In this document: positions 25,866 to 34,185 of the stretch, in pieces | How positions within the stretch are numbered: position 1 is the stretch's first letter | Layout of the letters: each line of letters begins with the position of its first letter | Assembly (NCBI GenBank): GCA_031266095.1 | Contig: JAISBR010000214.1 | Location: 1 to 40,746 of the forward strand | Direction of reading: 5' to 3' | Source of the DNA: Treponema sp. | Lineage (GTDB): Bacteria; Spirochaetota; Spirochaetia; Treponematales; Breznakiellaceae | DNA: 40,746 nt | Notes under the pieces: model-generated | Database searches by the model: none | What the model was told of the DNA's origin: nothing | Seen by the model: the letters and a program-made list of their open reading frames with translations, nothing else | Position numbers and translations under genes: made by a program

Positions 25866-25892
25866 AAAAAAAGGGACCCCGTACGGAGTCCC
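25866..25892 (-). terminator. Attenuator terminator of the aroF-tyrA operon
   Basis: On the minus strand GGGACTCC-GTAC-GGGGTCCC (25892-25873) forms an 8-bp stem with one G-U pair, followed directly by seven T (25872-25866). It lies between the leader peptide stop and aroF. The left arm GGACTCCGT can instead pair with ACGGGGTTCC inside the leader coding region (about 25938-25929), giving a competing antiterminator. Confidence 0.88.
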
Positions 25893-25914
25893 TGGTATTG
25901 CGGCCTTTAGACAG

Positions 25915-25998
25915 CTAAAGGCAGACACGGAACCCCGTTGGCCGAAGCGGGATGAAGTAAAAATAATAGTAGTAGGCCCCGGTGTTCCTGTCTTTCAT
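25915..25998 (-). CDS. Leader peptide rich in Tyr/Phe codons (attenuator peptide)
   Basis: 27-codon reading frame from ATG 25998 to TAG 25917-25915. The first 16 residues are MKDRNTGAYYYYFYFI and the rest ends in RVCL. Five tyrosines and two phenylalanines lie in one block (residues 9-15), as in PheL/tyrosine leader peptides. When Tyr- or Phe-tRNA is short, the ribosome should stall at the block and let the antiterminator form; when plentiful, it reaches the stop and the terminator forms. The frame has no ribosome-binding site in range of the predicted transcript start. Known mechanism for trp/phe operons; its use here is inferred from the sequence. Confidence 0.9.
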   Translation of the reverse strand: MKDRNTGAYYYYFYFIPLRPTGFRVCL

Positions 25999-26004
25999 AT
26001 CGTT

Positions 26005-26033
26005 AATCTATCCTTTCCGGGAAAAAGTGTCAA
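26005..26033 (-). promoter_or_regulatory. Promoter of the attenuated aroF-tyrA operon
   Basis: TTGACA (26033-26028), 17-nt spacer, TAGATT (26010-26005) on the minus strand. Only 6 nt separate the -10 box from the ATG of the leader peptide, so transcription probably starts at or next to that ATG. Confidence 0.75.
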
Positions 26034-26094
26034 GCAAGGTCCGCCGAAAAAAGTGATGTCAGACCATTTTGCCGCCGTCCCGGCGCATCAGCAA

Positions 26095-26979
26095 TTACAT
26101 AAAATCGAGAACCTTAATATTATTCTTTTCTATATACTCATCTGTTATTTTGTAAAGTACCGGAGAGAAATTCCTTGTTATCTTTTCAACATCCACTATT
26201 TTTCCGTCTATTTTTACTTCCCGGTAAATTTCGTTATATCGAAAATAACTTTTATTTCTTTTTATTAAAAAATGATTCTTTTCAACGATATGGAATTTTT
26301 CTTTTATGTGATTTTGACAGAGTATCTGCCCTTTCAAATAATTATCGCTTAGCCATATCTTAATTTGTATCGGATATTCTAATTTATTCCTTACCTTCAA
26401 ATCAACGAAATTATATAGAACAGTTGCCCCGCTGCCAAAGGGTAAAACTCTCCCGGAATCCGGAAAAACGTCCATGGAATGATGGTATCTTTCAACGGTT
26501 TCCATGGGGATATGCAAAAATATCCAGTACAGAAAATTGGAAAGCTGGCATAATCCGCCGCCGACGCCTTTTATCACCTTTCCATTTGATAATAACATGC
26601 CGTCAACATATCCTTTTTTGTAGCTTGGTTTACCAACAATTGTCCAAAACGAGAATACTTTATTTGGCTCAATAATGATGCCATCCAGGCTGCGTATAGC
26701 CTGCTTCAAATTTATTATTTTATTTTCCTGGAGTTCGGGATCACTGTTACCCAATTTTCTCCGCAAAACCGACTGGTGTCTTGCAATTATACATTTATAA
26801 TACGCGCCGCTTTTTTTATAGGATATTCCAGGATCAAAAATATTTTGCAGTTTTCTTATAAAACACCGAAGATGGATAATTGGTTTTTTCAGGAACGGAT
26901 ATTTTCTTGAAAATGCAATCCTTCCCGGGTTTTCATAATTATTGAGAAGAGCAAGAATTTCTTCTTTTGAGATACCCAT
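26095..26979 (-). CDS. VanW family protein
   Basis: 294 residues from ATG 26979. The C-terminal two thirds is a VanW domain: IIEPNKVFSFWTIVGKP, GYVDGMLLSNGKVIKGVGGG (truncated here), LCQLSNFLYW, and YHHSMDVFPDSGRVLPFGSGA, all typical of the family first seen in vancomycin-resistance clusters, whose biochemical function is unknown. No signal peptide is evident. Base texture is clearly more AT-rich than its neighbours, and many lysine and isoleucine codons are AAA/ATA, suggesting separate acquisition. The upstream frame to 27156 overlaps the nucleosidase gene and is not used. Start has no good ribosome site. No resistance function should be read from the name. Confidence 0.8.
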   Translation of the reverse strand: MGISKEEILALLNNYENPGRIAFSRKYPFLKKPIIHLRCFIRKLQNIFDPGISYKKSGAYYKCIIARHQSVLRRKLGNSDPELQENKIINLKQAIRSLDGIIIEPNKVFSFWTIVGKPSYKKGYVDGMLLSNGKVIKGVGGGLCQLSNFLYWIFLHIPMETVERYHHSMDVFPDSGRVLPFGSGATVLYNFVDLKVRNKLEYPIQIKIWLSDNYLKGQILCQNHIKEKFHIVEKNHFLIKRNKSYFRYNEIYREVKIDGKIVDVEKITRNFSPVLYKITDEYIEKNNIKVLDFM

Positions 26980-26998
26980 GCAATAATACTGCCATACA

Positions 26999-27721
26999 TC
27001 AAATTTTTGCGATAATCCGCCGGACGATCCCGCAGGAATTTTTTGAGGCGATGGGCAGATATTCTTCAAAGGCCATGGGCGATTCGGTTCCGGCGATATC
27101 CGAAAGCGCCCTGATAACAAGACAGGGCGTTTTAAAGATCCAGCAGACCTGGGCAATAGCGGCGCTTTCCATTTCTACCGCCCTTAGTCCGGGGAAGCGC
27201 TTTGCCGCGGCGGCGATCCTGTCCGGTTCATGCATAAATACATCCCCGGAACCGATAATCCCCCGGACATGGTGAAAGTTTTCCGGCAGTGTCCCTTCGT
27301 TTTTTAGTTCATCCACCGACTGTTCCGCCAGCTGTATCAGTTTGCCGGGTACGGGAAAAACCGCGGGCATTCCGGGAAGCTGCCCCGGCGCGTAGTTAAA
27401 GGCCGTCACATCCACGTCGTGATGAACAATGCCGGAAGAAATGACCACATCCCCAAAATGCAGATCCGTCCCCGTACCGTTGTTAATACCCCCGGCGGAA
27501 CCGGTATTGATTACCGTATCGGGATGGTACTTGTCGATCAGCAGGGCGCAGCCTACCGCGGCGTTTACCTTGCCGATTCCGCAGCGAAGCAGCGCCGTAT
27601 CCCTGTTATCCAGAGTACCCCGGTAAAATTCAAATTCACCGATAGTTGTGGTTTGAGGGTTTTGCAGCAGATCCCTGAGCATGATCACTTCCGGTTCCAT
27701 GGCGCCTATAAGACCTATCAT
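26999..27721 (-). CDS. mtnN: 5'-methylthioadenosine/S-adenosylhomocysteine nucleosidase
   Basis: Cytoplasmic hydrolase that splits MTA and SAH (and 5'-deoxyadenosine from radical SAM enzymes) into adenine and the ribose part. 240 residues, normal length. Glu in GAMEPE (active-site base), NTGSAGG, GDVFMHEP, VEMESAAIAQV (ribose binding) and the catalytic Asp in RALSDIAG are visible. It lies 12 nt after a radical SAM gene. It would clear inhibitory products of SAM chemistry; a link to the sulfur operon 9 kb away is possible but not shown. Confidence 0.93.
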   Translation of the reverse strand: MIGLIGAMEPEVIMLRDLLQNPQTTTIGEFEFYRGTLDNRDTALLRCGIGKVNAAVGCALLIDKYHPDTVINTGSAGGINNGTGTDLHFGDVVISSGIVHHDVDVTAFNYAPGQLPGMPAVFPVPGKLIQLAEQSVDELKNEGTLPENFHHVRGIIGSGDVFMHEPDRIAAAAKRFPGLRAVEMESAAIAQVCWIFKTPCLVIRALSDIAGTESPMAFEEYLPIASKNSCGIVRRIIAKI

Positions 27722-27733
27722 GATTACAGCATA

Positions 27734-29371
27734 TCAGAAGAACGAACCGGTTTCCAGTGCTTTCCGCAGCTCGTCTCTGGGGATGCCCCAGTTTCTTCCA
27801 AAATGATCCAGAAGCCGCCGGGACAGTTCCATAAAGCGCCCAAATACCGGCTTTCCCGCCGCCGGCAGCAGTTCCGGAAAAGGGCGGCGGTTTACGATAA
27901 GTTCCCAGAAGCGGGCAAAGTTCTTTACCGCGTCCATGTCCGCTTTGGGAAGAGAATCCGTCGCCCTTACTTCGTAGGGAGCGGAACCGTCGTACTCCGC
28001 CCGAAAGGCCCCGGATTCCGCCATGGCCCGCAGCGGCGTACCCGGCAGGCATTTGAGTATGCCCGGCTGTATCTCGAAGGTTCCGGCTGCCTCCGGGCCC
28101 TGCGCGCCGCTCAGGCCGATCCACAGCCGGTCAAAACCTGCGCCGAAAGAAGCGAGATCTTCCCCGGGAAGGCCGGCGATAAGGTCCGCATGTACGAGGG
28201 CATTTGTTTTTGTCCGCAGAAAACCCAGGACTTCCAATTCCCCTTCGGGATTGGAAGCCCGGTTGATACGGGCGCAGGTTTCGGGCTTAAAGCTTTGTAT
28301 GCCGATTTCCAGCCTCAGGCTTTCCGGCGGAAAGCGGACCAGCATCTTCCGCAGTTCTTCCGGAAAAACTGCGGGGACCATTTCAAAGTGAAACTGAAGG
28401 CCCCCGGGATGCGCCCTGTCCGGGGGTCTTGTTTTTGACAGGCAGTACTCCAGAATTCGCAGCGCCCGGGGGATATTGATGTTAAAACTGCGGTCAAGGA
28501 ATTTGATGGTCCGCGGTCCGGCGCCGCCGTTTTTACCGCCGCCGCTTTCGTCTCCGGTACTGTTTTTGACGCGGCGTTGCAGCAGGGTTCCCAGATCGGC
28601 CAGAAATTTTTCCAGCGGAAATTCCCGGACGCCGGCACGCTCCGCCGGGCGGCCCCGGACGGGCGGCCCTTCGGACGCGGCCGTAAAACCCGTGGGTCCC
28701 GCGGCGCTTTGACAGAAGGCGCAGGCAAAGGGACAGCCCCGGGAAGCTTCTACATAGATGAGCTTGCGCCGCAGATCTTCGGCGGTGTACAGGGGATAGC
28801 CCGGCTTAACGGCGGCAAGATCAACCGGAAGGGCATCGATGAATGTATCCCGGGGTACATTCGTTTTGCCGGGAACGTTCACCTGACCGGGGACATTCAG
28901 GGCGCCTCGCCGCCCGGCCGCCGCTCCGTTCATGTCCGGGCAGCCCGCCTCTTTATCCCGCAGAATGGAACGGCACAGTTCCGCAAAGGCCGTTTCCCCT
29001 TCGCCGCGGATAACAAAATCCGCAAAGCGGAAAATGTCCGCGGCTTTCGGCAGGTACGTTACTTCGGGGCCACCCAGGACGATTACCGGCCGGCGCGGCC
29101 CGGAAGAACGGGCGGCCGTCATGCGCCATATCCGTTCCAGTTCCCCAAGCAGTTCCACCGTTGCGCCGTGGTTCCAGACGGAGACGGAGATGCCCAGGAT
29201 CCGCGGCGACTCAGCGAGAATAGCCGCGGTTTTTTCCGCCAGGGGCTGCCGCAGGGCAAGTTCCGCAATGGCGCACTGATCCGGGTCTTCCAGGTTTGCC
29301 TTGAGCAGGCGCAGGGCCAGGGAAGGATGTATCCACTTTGCGTTAACCGCGGCCAGGACTATGGCGGCCAC
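27734..29371 (-). CDS. B12-binding-type radical SAM protein (DUF4080-like)
   Basis: 545 residues. An N-terminal B12-binding-like Rossmann domain (ILGISVSVWNHGA, IVLGGPEVT) without an obvious DxHxxG cobalamin histidine. The radical SAM domain carries EASRGCPFACAFCQSA (Cys213, Cys217, Cys220), then a DUF4080-like C-terminal part. The family is common in anaerobes, often one per genome, and its reaction is unknown. Two low-complexity inserts stand out: tandem NVPG repeats at 159-173 and a Gly/Ser-rich stretch near 270-285. GTG start at 29371, 6 nt after the ffh stop; no strong ribosome site. Confidence 0.82.
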   Translation of the reverse strand: MAAIVLAAVNAKWIHPSLALRLLKANLEDPDQCAIAELALRQPLAEKTAAILAESPRILGISVSVWNHGATVELLGELERIWRMTAARSSGPRRPVIVLGGPEVTYLPKAADIFRFADFVIRGEGETAFAELCRSILRDKEAGCPDMNGAAAGRRGALNVPGQVNVPGKTNVPRDTFIDALPVDLAAVKPGYPLYTAEDLRRKLIYVEASRGCPFACAFCQSAAGPTGFTAASEGPPVRGRPAERAGVREFPLEKFLADLGTLLQRRVKNSTGDESGGGKNGGAGPRTIKFLDRSFNINIPRALRILEYCLSKTRPPDRAHPGGLQFHFEMVPAVFPEELRKMLVRFPPESLRLEIGIQSFKPETCARINRASNPEGELEVLGFLRTKTNALVHADLIAGLPGEDLASFGAGFDRLWIGLSGAQGPEAAGTFEIQPGILKCLPGTPLRAMAESGAFRAEYDGSAPYEVRATDSLPKADMDAVKNFARFWELIVNRRPFPELLPAAGKPVFGRFMELSRRLLDHFGRNWGIPRDELRKALETGSFF

Positions 29372-29377
29372 GGGACG

Positions 29378-30721
29378 CTACCGGGCGCCCATGCGTCCCA
29401 TCATCTGCTGCAGGGCGGCGGGATTTTTCCCCATCTTTGCCATTTTCTTCATCATGGTCCGCATTTTTTCAAATTTCTTGATAAGCCGCCCCACTTCCGC
29501 CACGGAGGTACCGGAGCCCCTGGCAATCCGGCTTCTTCGGGAGGGGCCGATAATCAGATGGTTGTTCCGTTCCCCGCGGGTCATGGAAGAAAGGATTGCT
29601 TCCTGGTGCTTAAAATCTTCCCTGTCAATATCTTCTTCACTTATCTGTCCCGCCATGCCGGGGATCATTTCCATCATCTTTTGCAGGGAACCCATTTTCT
29701 TGACCGAGCGCAGCTGGTTCAGCCAGTCGTCCAGGGTAAAATTCTCCTTCTCCATCTTTTTCCGGAGTTCCAGGGCTTCTTTTTGATCGATCACTTCCTG
29801 GGCTTTTTCTACCAGGCTTACCACGTCACCCATGCCCAGAATACGCCCGGCAATACGGTCCGGATGAAACGGTTCAAAGTCTTCGGGCTTTTCACCGGTT
29901 CCCACAAATTTCAGGGGCTTGCCGGTAACGGTTTTAAGGGACAGCGCCGCCCCGCCCCGGGTGTCGGAATCAAACTTGGTCAGCACCACTCCGGTAAGGC
30001 CGATCTTTTCATCAAAGGTTTTTGCAATATCCACCGCCGACTGGCCGGTCATGGCATCGGCGACCAGCAGCAGTTCGTCCGGCCTGGAAGCGTCTTTAAG
30101 GCGCCGCAGTTCGTCCATCATCGGCTCGTCTATCTGAAGCCTTCCGGTGGTGTCGATGATCAGCGTATCGTACAGTTCTTTCTTTGCCAGGGCCAGCGCG
30201 CCCCGGTACACCATGACCGGATCTTTGGCCCCCTCTTCCCGGTAGACCGGTACGCCGGTCTGGCTGCCCAGAACCGCCAGCTGTTCCGCCGCGGCGGGGC
30301 GGATAAGGTCGCAGGCCGCCAGAAGGGGCCGGCGGCCTTCTTTTTTAAGACGCAGGGCAAGCTTGGCGGAACTGGTGGTTTTCCCCGAACCCTGAAGGCC
30401 CAGCATAAGAACCGTGGAAAGGGTGTCGGGCCCCTTCAGCGCAAACTCTTCGCCGTTCCCTCCCAGGAGGGACACCAGTTTATCGTGGATGATCTTGACA
30501 AACTGCTGGCCCGGATTTACCGCGCGGAGAACTTTTTCGCCCCTGGCTTCTTCGACGGCAGAATTGACAAAGCGGCGCACCACCCTCAGGTTAACATCCG
30601 CCTCCAGCAGGGCCATTTTGATGGCATCCACCGCGTCTTCGATATTTTTTTCGGTAATCGCCGCCTTCCCGGAAATGAACCGGAACGCGTCGGAAAATTT
30701 TTGGGTTAGTTTGTCAAACAT
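29378..30721 (-). CDS. ffh: Signal recognition particle protein Ffh
   Basis: GTPase that binds signal sequences and the 4.5S RNA and targets nascent membrane proteins to FtsY. 447 residues from ATG 30721 (MFDKLTQKF, matching the usual start; the adjacent ATG 30724 also possible). N domain 1-85, G domain with GLQGSGKTTSSAKLA, DTTGRLQID, TKFDSDTRGGAALS, and a methionine-rich M domain with the RNA-binding SRRSRIARGSG. GGGGGA lies upstream. It overlaps the GGDEF gene stop by 8 nt. Essential housekeeping gene within a longer row. Confidence 0.96.
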   Translation of the reverse strand: MFDKLTQKFSDAFRFISGKAAITEKNIEDAVDAIKMALLEADVNLRVVRRFVNSAVEEARGEKVLRAVNPGQQFVKIIHDKLVSLLGGNGEEFALKGPDTLSTVLMLGLQGSGKTTSSAKLALRLKKEGRRPLLAACDLIRPAAAEQLAVLGSQTGVPVYREEGAKDPVMVYRGALALAKKELYDTLIIDTTGRLQIDEPMMDELRRLKDASRPDELLLVADAMTGQSAVDIAKTFDEKIGLTGVVLTKFDSDTRGGAALSLKTVTGKPLKFVGTGEKPEDFEPFHPDRIAGRILGMGDVVSLVEKAQEVIDQKEALELRKKMEKENFTLDDWLNQLRSVKKMGSLQKMMEMIPGMAGQISEEDIDREDFKHQEAILSSMTRGERNNHLIIGPSRRSRIARGSGTSVAEVGRLIKKFEKMRTMMKKMAKMGKNPAALQQMMGRMGAR

Positions 30722-31877
30722 CATGATTCCCCCTGTGTAAGGATTCGCCGGCCGGCCGCTCTTTTTGCCTGTTCTCCGTTTTGTTTTGGTACATAAGCCT
30801 GTCCACATGGGAAAGAAAGTCCTTGATTGAACGATTCCCCCCCGGGACGAACATGTCCCAGCCGCAGCTCATCTGTAGTTTATAGGGCCGGCCGGTACTG
30901 TTCTGATGATCCATGGCCTTTTTTATTCTTTCTATCAGTTTGGTAACATCGTATTCCGCCCTGACGGCCAGAACAAATTCGTCCCCTCCGTAACGGGCGG
31001 CAAAATCCGATTCCCGGATACAGCCCTTGATGATCGACGCCATGTCCCGCAGGGCGTTGTCCCCTTCCAGATGACCCAGGGTATCGTTGATTTCCTTAAA
31101 GTGATCCATGTCAATCATGACAATGGAGTAACTTTCCCTGGCGCTGGCCCGGGAAAGTTTGTCGATAAACTCGTTAAAGCTAAAGTGGTTCCCCAGCCCC
31201 GTAAGGCTGTCCAGCTTTGAATCGCTCTGCACGATAAAAAAATAAAAATACAGCATGGCGGCGGCAAAACATGGCCACATCAGATTGCTGGATCTGAGCA
31301 GGATGTCCGTAACCGCGCCGGAAGCCACAAGGATGCCGAAAAATATAATGGAATAAACCCTGGACAGGGTAAACTGTTTGGCGGAAAAGGCTATATCGGC
31401 AAAACAAAGGACCAGGGGAAAGTAACTTATGATAAGCCTGAGCAGATAAAACCTGCCGGGAACATAGTGGTTATCCGCCGAAATGGAAAAGAAAAAGTGC
31501 AGGGGTAAATTGAAAATCAGCGCCAGAACATAAAGACCCAGAAAATAGGCCATGATCTTTAGTATTTTTTGGGCCCTTTGGGCATTGCGAAACGCGAAAT
31601 AATCGATAAAAACAAAGGTCAAATAGTAGGTACAATTCTGGGCTACCAGAAAGATGTTAAGGCTTCCGTAAAGGGCATAGGCAACAGGAACGCCGGGGAT
31701 TCCGCTGATAAGGCGCTCGAACACATCCGTTATAACCGCCGTCATGGCTGAAACCAAAACGGCCAGATACAGCCGGCGCTGAACCGGATCGGTATTGTAC
31801 TTGCGGACATAATCAATGATGATCATGGCAATAATAAGCGCGGCGCTTAACGACGGGTTTACATGAACCGGTATCAT
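30714..31877 (-). CDS. Membrane diguanylate cyclase (GGDEF), copy 1
   Basis: 387 residues: about seven hydrophobic segments in 1-215 (a membrane sensor without recognised ligand motif) and a GGDEF domain from ~220. The active site RYGGDEF (Gly297-Phe301) is intact, so it should make cyclic di-GMP from two GTP. RESD at 288-291, five residues upstream, matches the RxxD inhibitory site, implying product inhibition. Overlaps the copy-2 gene by ATGA. The two copies are tandem paralogues, nearly identical over LDSLTGLGN, FKxINDTLGHLEGDNALRDMA and the active site. Confidence 0.9.
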   Translation of the reverse strand: MIPVHVNPSLSAALIIAMIIIDYVRKYNTDPVQRRLYLAVLVSAMTAVITDVFERLISGIPGVPVAYALYGSLNIFLVAQNCTYYLTFVFIDYFAFRNAQRAQKILKIMAYFLGLYVLALIFNLPLHFFFSISADNHYVPGRFYLLRLIISYFPLVLCFADIAFSAKQFTLSRVYSIIFFGILVASGAVTDILLRSSNLMWPCFAAAMLYFYFFIVQSDSKLDSLTGLGNHFSFNEFIDKLSRASARESYSIVMIDMDHFKEINDTLGHLEGDNALRDMASIIKGCIRESDFAARYGGDEFVLAVRAEYDVTKLIERIKKAMDHQNSTGRPYKLQMSCGWDMFVPGGNRSIKDFLSHVDRLMYQNKTENRQKERPAGESLHRGNHDV

Positions 31878-33070
31878 TCATGCCCCCTGTCGGTGGAACG
31901 GCGGCGTTCGTTTTTGTGTTTGTACATAAGGCTGTCAATGTGCTTTAGGAAATCTTCTATCGACTGATCCGAATTGGTGTTGTATACATCGTATCCATAA
32001 CTTATTTCAAGCTTATAGGGACGCTGGTTTTTTTCGTTTAGTTCGTCAATAGCCTTTTGGATGCGGTCCATAAGCTTTGTTATATCGTATTCCACTTTTG
32101 CGGCCAGAACAAATTCGTCGCCCCCGTAACGGGCGGCAAAATCGCTCTGCCGTATCGATCCCTTAATAATAGCGGCCATGTCCCGCAGCGCGTTGTCTCC
32201 TTCCAGGTGGCCCAGGGTATCGTTGATTTTCTTGAAGTGATCCATGTCGATCATTACAACGGAATAGGATTCCTGCAAACGACGCGGAAAACGGCGGCTT
32301 TTTGTTTTTTTACGGGACAGAAGCCTGGAATGGGGATTGGAAAGTTTGCTGATAAACTCGTTAAAGCTGTACCGGTTTCCCAGTCCCGTAAGGCTGTCCA
32401 GTTTTGAATCGCTCCGGATGATAAAAAAGTATGCGTACAGCAGGGATGCCGACAAACTGGGCCACAGCATAAGAGAACCGCTGTGGAAGATCATGTCAAT
32501 GGAAGATCCGATAAAGGGAAAAAAAATAAAAATCAGCAGCAAAAAAATCTGGCTTTTTTTAAAGGATTGGAACGAGACCATACAGTCGTAGAGGATAAAC
32601 AGGACAGGGCTGTAACTGACCAGTATCCGTATGATATACAGTCTGCCGGGCAGTATCGTATGATCCGGGGCCAGGGTATAATAAAACCGCCATTTCAGGT
32701 TCACCACCAGAACCAGGGCATAAACGGCGGCGATGAACCAGGCCGTTTTTGCCAGGAATTTGACGCGCCGCGGATTTTTGAACACATTGTAGTTGACAAG
32801 CAGGAACATGTAATAATAGACCAGCACCTGGGCAAAATGCTGCAGCATTATGATAATCTGAAAAAACCGGTACATGCCCGGACCGGGAAGCCCCTCGCAC
32901 AGGTGATATAAAAAATTCATCGCCATGGCGGTCAAGACAAAAACCGAAAGCTTAAGGAAGATCGACAGCTGAAAGGTGTCGGTAACATACTTCCGGGTAT
33001 AATCAATCAGGATCAGGACAATAAGAAGGGCGGGACCGGCGATTATGTTCAGCGCGGGGGTCAAATGCAT
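31874..33070 (-). CDS. Membrane diguanylate cyclase (GGDEF), copy 2
   Basis: 398 residues with the same layout as copy 1: multi-pass N-terminal half (TRKYVTDTFQ matches VRKYNTDPVQ of copy 1), GGDEF domain with RYGGDEF and the RQSD inhibitory-site motif. It has an extra basic insert (SRKKTKSRRFPRRL) between the first helix of the GGDEF domain and SYSVVMIDMD that copy 1 lacks; this may alter dimerisation. First of the pair, 8 nt after gpsA. Confidence 0.9.
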   Translation of the reverse strand: MHLTPALNIIAGPALLIVLILIDYTRKYVTDTFQLSIFLKLSVFVLTAMAMNFLYHLCEGLPGPGMYRFFQIIIMLQHFAQVLVYYYMFLLVNYNVFKNPRRVKFLAKTAWFIAAVYALVLVVNLKWRFYYTLAPDHTILPGRLYIIRILVSYSPVLFILYDCMVSFQSFKKSQIFLLLIFIFFPFIGSSIDMIFHSGSLMLWPSLSASLLYAYFFIIRSDSKLDSLTGLGNRYSFNEFISKLSNPHSRLLSRKKTKSRRFPRRLQESYSVVMIDMDHFKKINDTLGHLEGDNALRDMAAIIKGSIRQSDFAARYGGDEFVLAAKVEYDITKLMDRIQKAIDELNEKNQRPYKLEISYGYDVYNTNSDQSIEDFLKHIDSLMYKHKNERRRSTDRGHE

Positions 33071-33078
33071 CGTATTCC

Positions 33079-34137
33079 TTACGATAAATCTGTCAGGAAA
33101 CTGTTTAAAAAATCGACAGGTTTTATTTCTTTGTTGAGTATTTGATGCATTCCAACGGAAATGGGCATTTTAAGTCTGTATTTCTCACAAAGGATTTTAA
33201 CATACCTGGTTGCCGCTACCCCTTCGGGCAGATAGCCTATTTCATGTATTCTGGCAATAAGATCGTCCAAATTTCTAAAGGGTTCAAGGATGTTTTTTTC
33301 GATGATCTCCCTGCCGAAACGCCGGTTCCTGCCGAATACGGAGCGGCAGGTAACGTCCAAATCGCCCACTCCGGAAATGGAGGAAAAGGTCTCCGGATGA
33401 GTTGCCCCCATGGTCATGCCCAGGGTTTGTATTTCGTTCAGCCCCGCGGCCAAAAGCAACGATTCGGTTCCGTCGCCGAACATTTCTTCCGTGCCGGTGG
33501 TTTTTAGGGCGTCCATGATCCCGAAGGCGATGGCGATAACGTTTTTTACCGCCGCCGCGACCTGGACTCCCCGGACATCCAGGGAGGCGAATACCAAAAG
33601 CCGCCGGCCCTTTAAGAGATACCGGACCCGGATGGAATTTTTGGGACTCTGGCTGGCGGCGATAAGGCCGGTAATTTTACCCCGGGATACCTCTTCCGCA
33701 TGGCTGGGCCCCGCCACGTAAACAAGGGACTTCCGGAAAAAGCCCGGCAGGTAATCCTCCAGCGCGTCCAGGATCAGCCGGGGGCCCCTGGAGGTTGGCA
33801 GAAAACCTTTTGTAATAACCGCGATAGTGGTTTCCCCTTCCCGGATAGAGGAAACCGCCAGGAGCTGTTTTACCGTATCCAGCAGGAACAGGGAAGGAAC
33901 GGCGAGGATCAGGAATTCCCTGCCGGACGCCGCTTCGCATATGTCACAGAGGGCCCTGATATTTTCGGGCAGAAGCACCCCCGGAAGAAACCGCGCATTG
34001 GTATGCCGGGAGTTTATTTCCTCCGCGGTTTCTTTTTCGTAACACCAGATGACCACGTCATGCCCCTTTTCGGCAATGACTTTGGCCACCGTAGTACCCC
34101 AGGCTCCGGCGCCCAGAACCGCAACGGTAAACAACAT
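33079..34137 (-). CDS. gpsA: Glycerol-3-phosphate dehydrogenase [NAD(P)+]
   Basis: Reduces dihydroxyacetone phosphate to sn-glycerol 3-phosphate for phospholipid synthesis; cytoplasmic. 352 residues from ATG 34137: nucleotide motif AVLGAGAWGTTVA, AGPSHAEEV, the catalytic lysine in AAVKNVIAIAFG, and GDLDVTCRS..FGRN, all conserved. The in-frame TTG at 34146 falls inside the predicted -10 box, which rules it out if the promoter is real. Only 8 nt separate the -10 box from the ATG, so the mRNA may be nearly leaderless. Head of a row running through the GGDEF genes and ffh. Confidence 0.94.
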   Translation of the reverse strand: MLFTVAVLGAGAWGTTVAKVIAEKGHDVVIWCYEKETAEEINSRHTNARFLPGVLLPENIRALCDICEAASGREFLILAVPSLFLLDTVKQLLAVSSIREGETTIAVITKGFLPTSRGPRLILDALEDYLPGFFRKSLVYVAGPSHAEEVSRGKITGLIAASQSPKNSIRVRYLLKGRRLLVFASLDVRGVQVAAAVKNVIAIAFGIMDALKTTGTEEMFGDGTESLLLAAGLNEIQTLGMTMGATHPETFSSISGVGDLDVTCRSVFGRNRRFGREIIEKNILEPFRNLDDLIARIHEIGYLPEGVAATRYVKILCEKYRLKMPISVGMHQILNKEIKPVDFLNSFLTDLS

Positions 34138-34145
34138 AATGCTCA

Positions 34146-34174
34146 AGTATAACGGATTATCCGGTTTTTGTTAA
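34146..34174 (-). promoter_or_regulatory. gpsA promoter
   Basis: TTAACA (34174-34169), 17-nt spacer, TATACT (34151-34146) on the minus strand, 8 nt before ATG 34137. The spacer contains the small palindrome CGGAT-A-ATCCG, a possible operator. Confidence 0.75.
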
Positions 34175-34185
34175 CCGTAAGGCCG

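Noticed and set aside
28577..30709. Plus-strand 710-codon open frame
   Set aside because: Antisense to ffh and the radical SAM gene, without recognisable domains; long only because of high GC and codon bias on the opposite strand.
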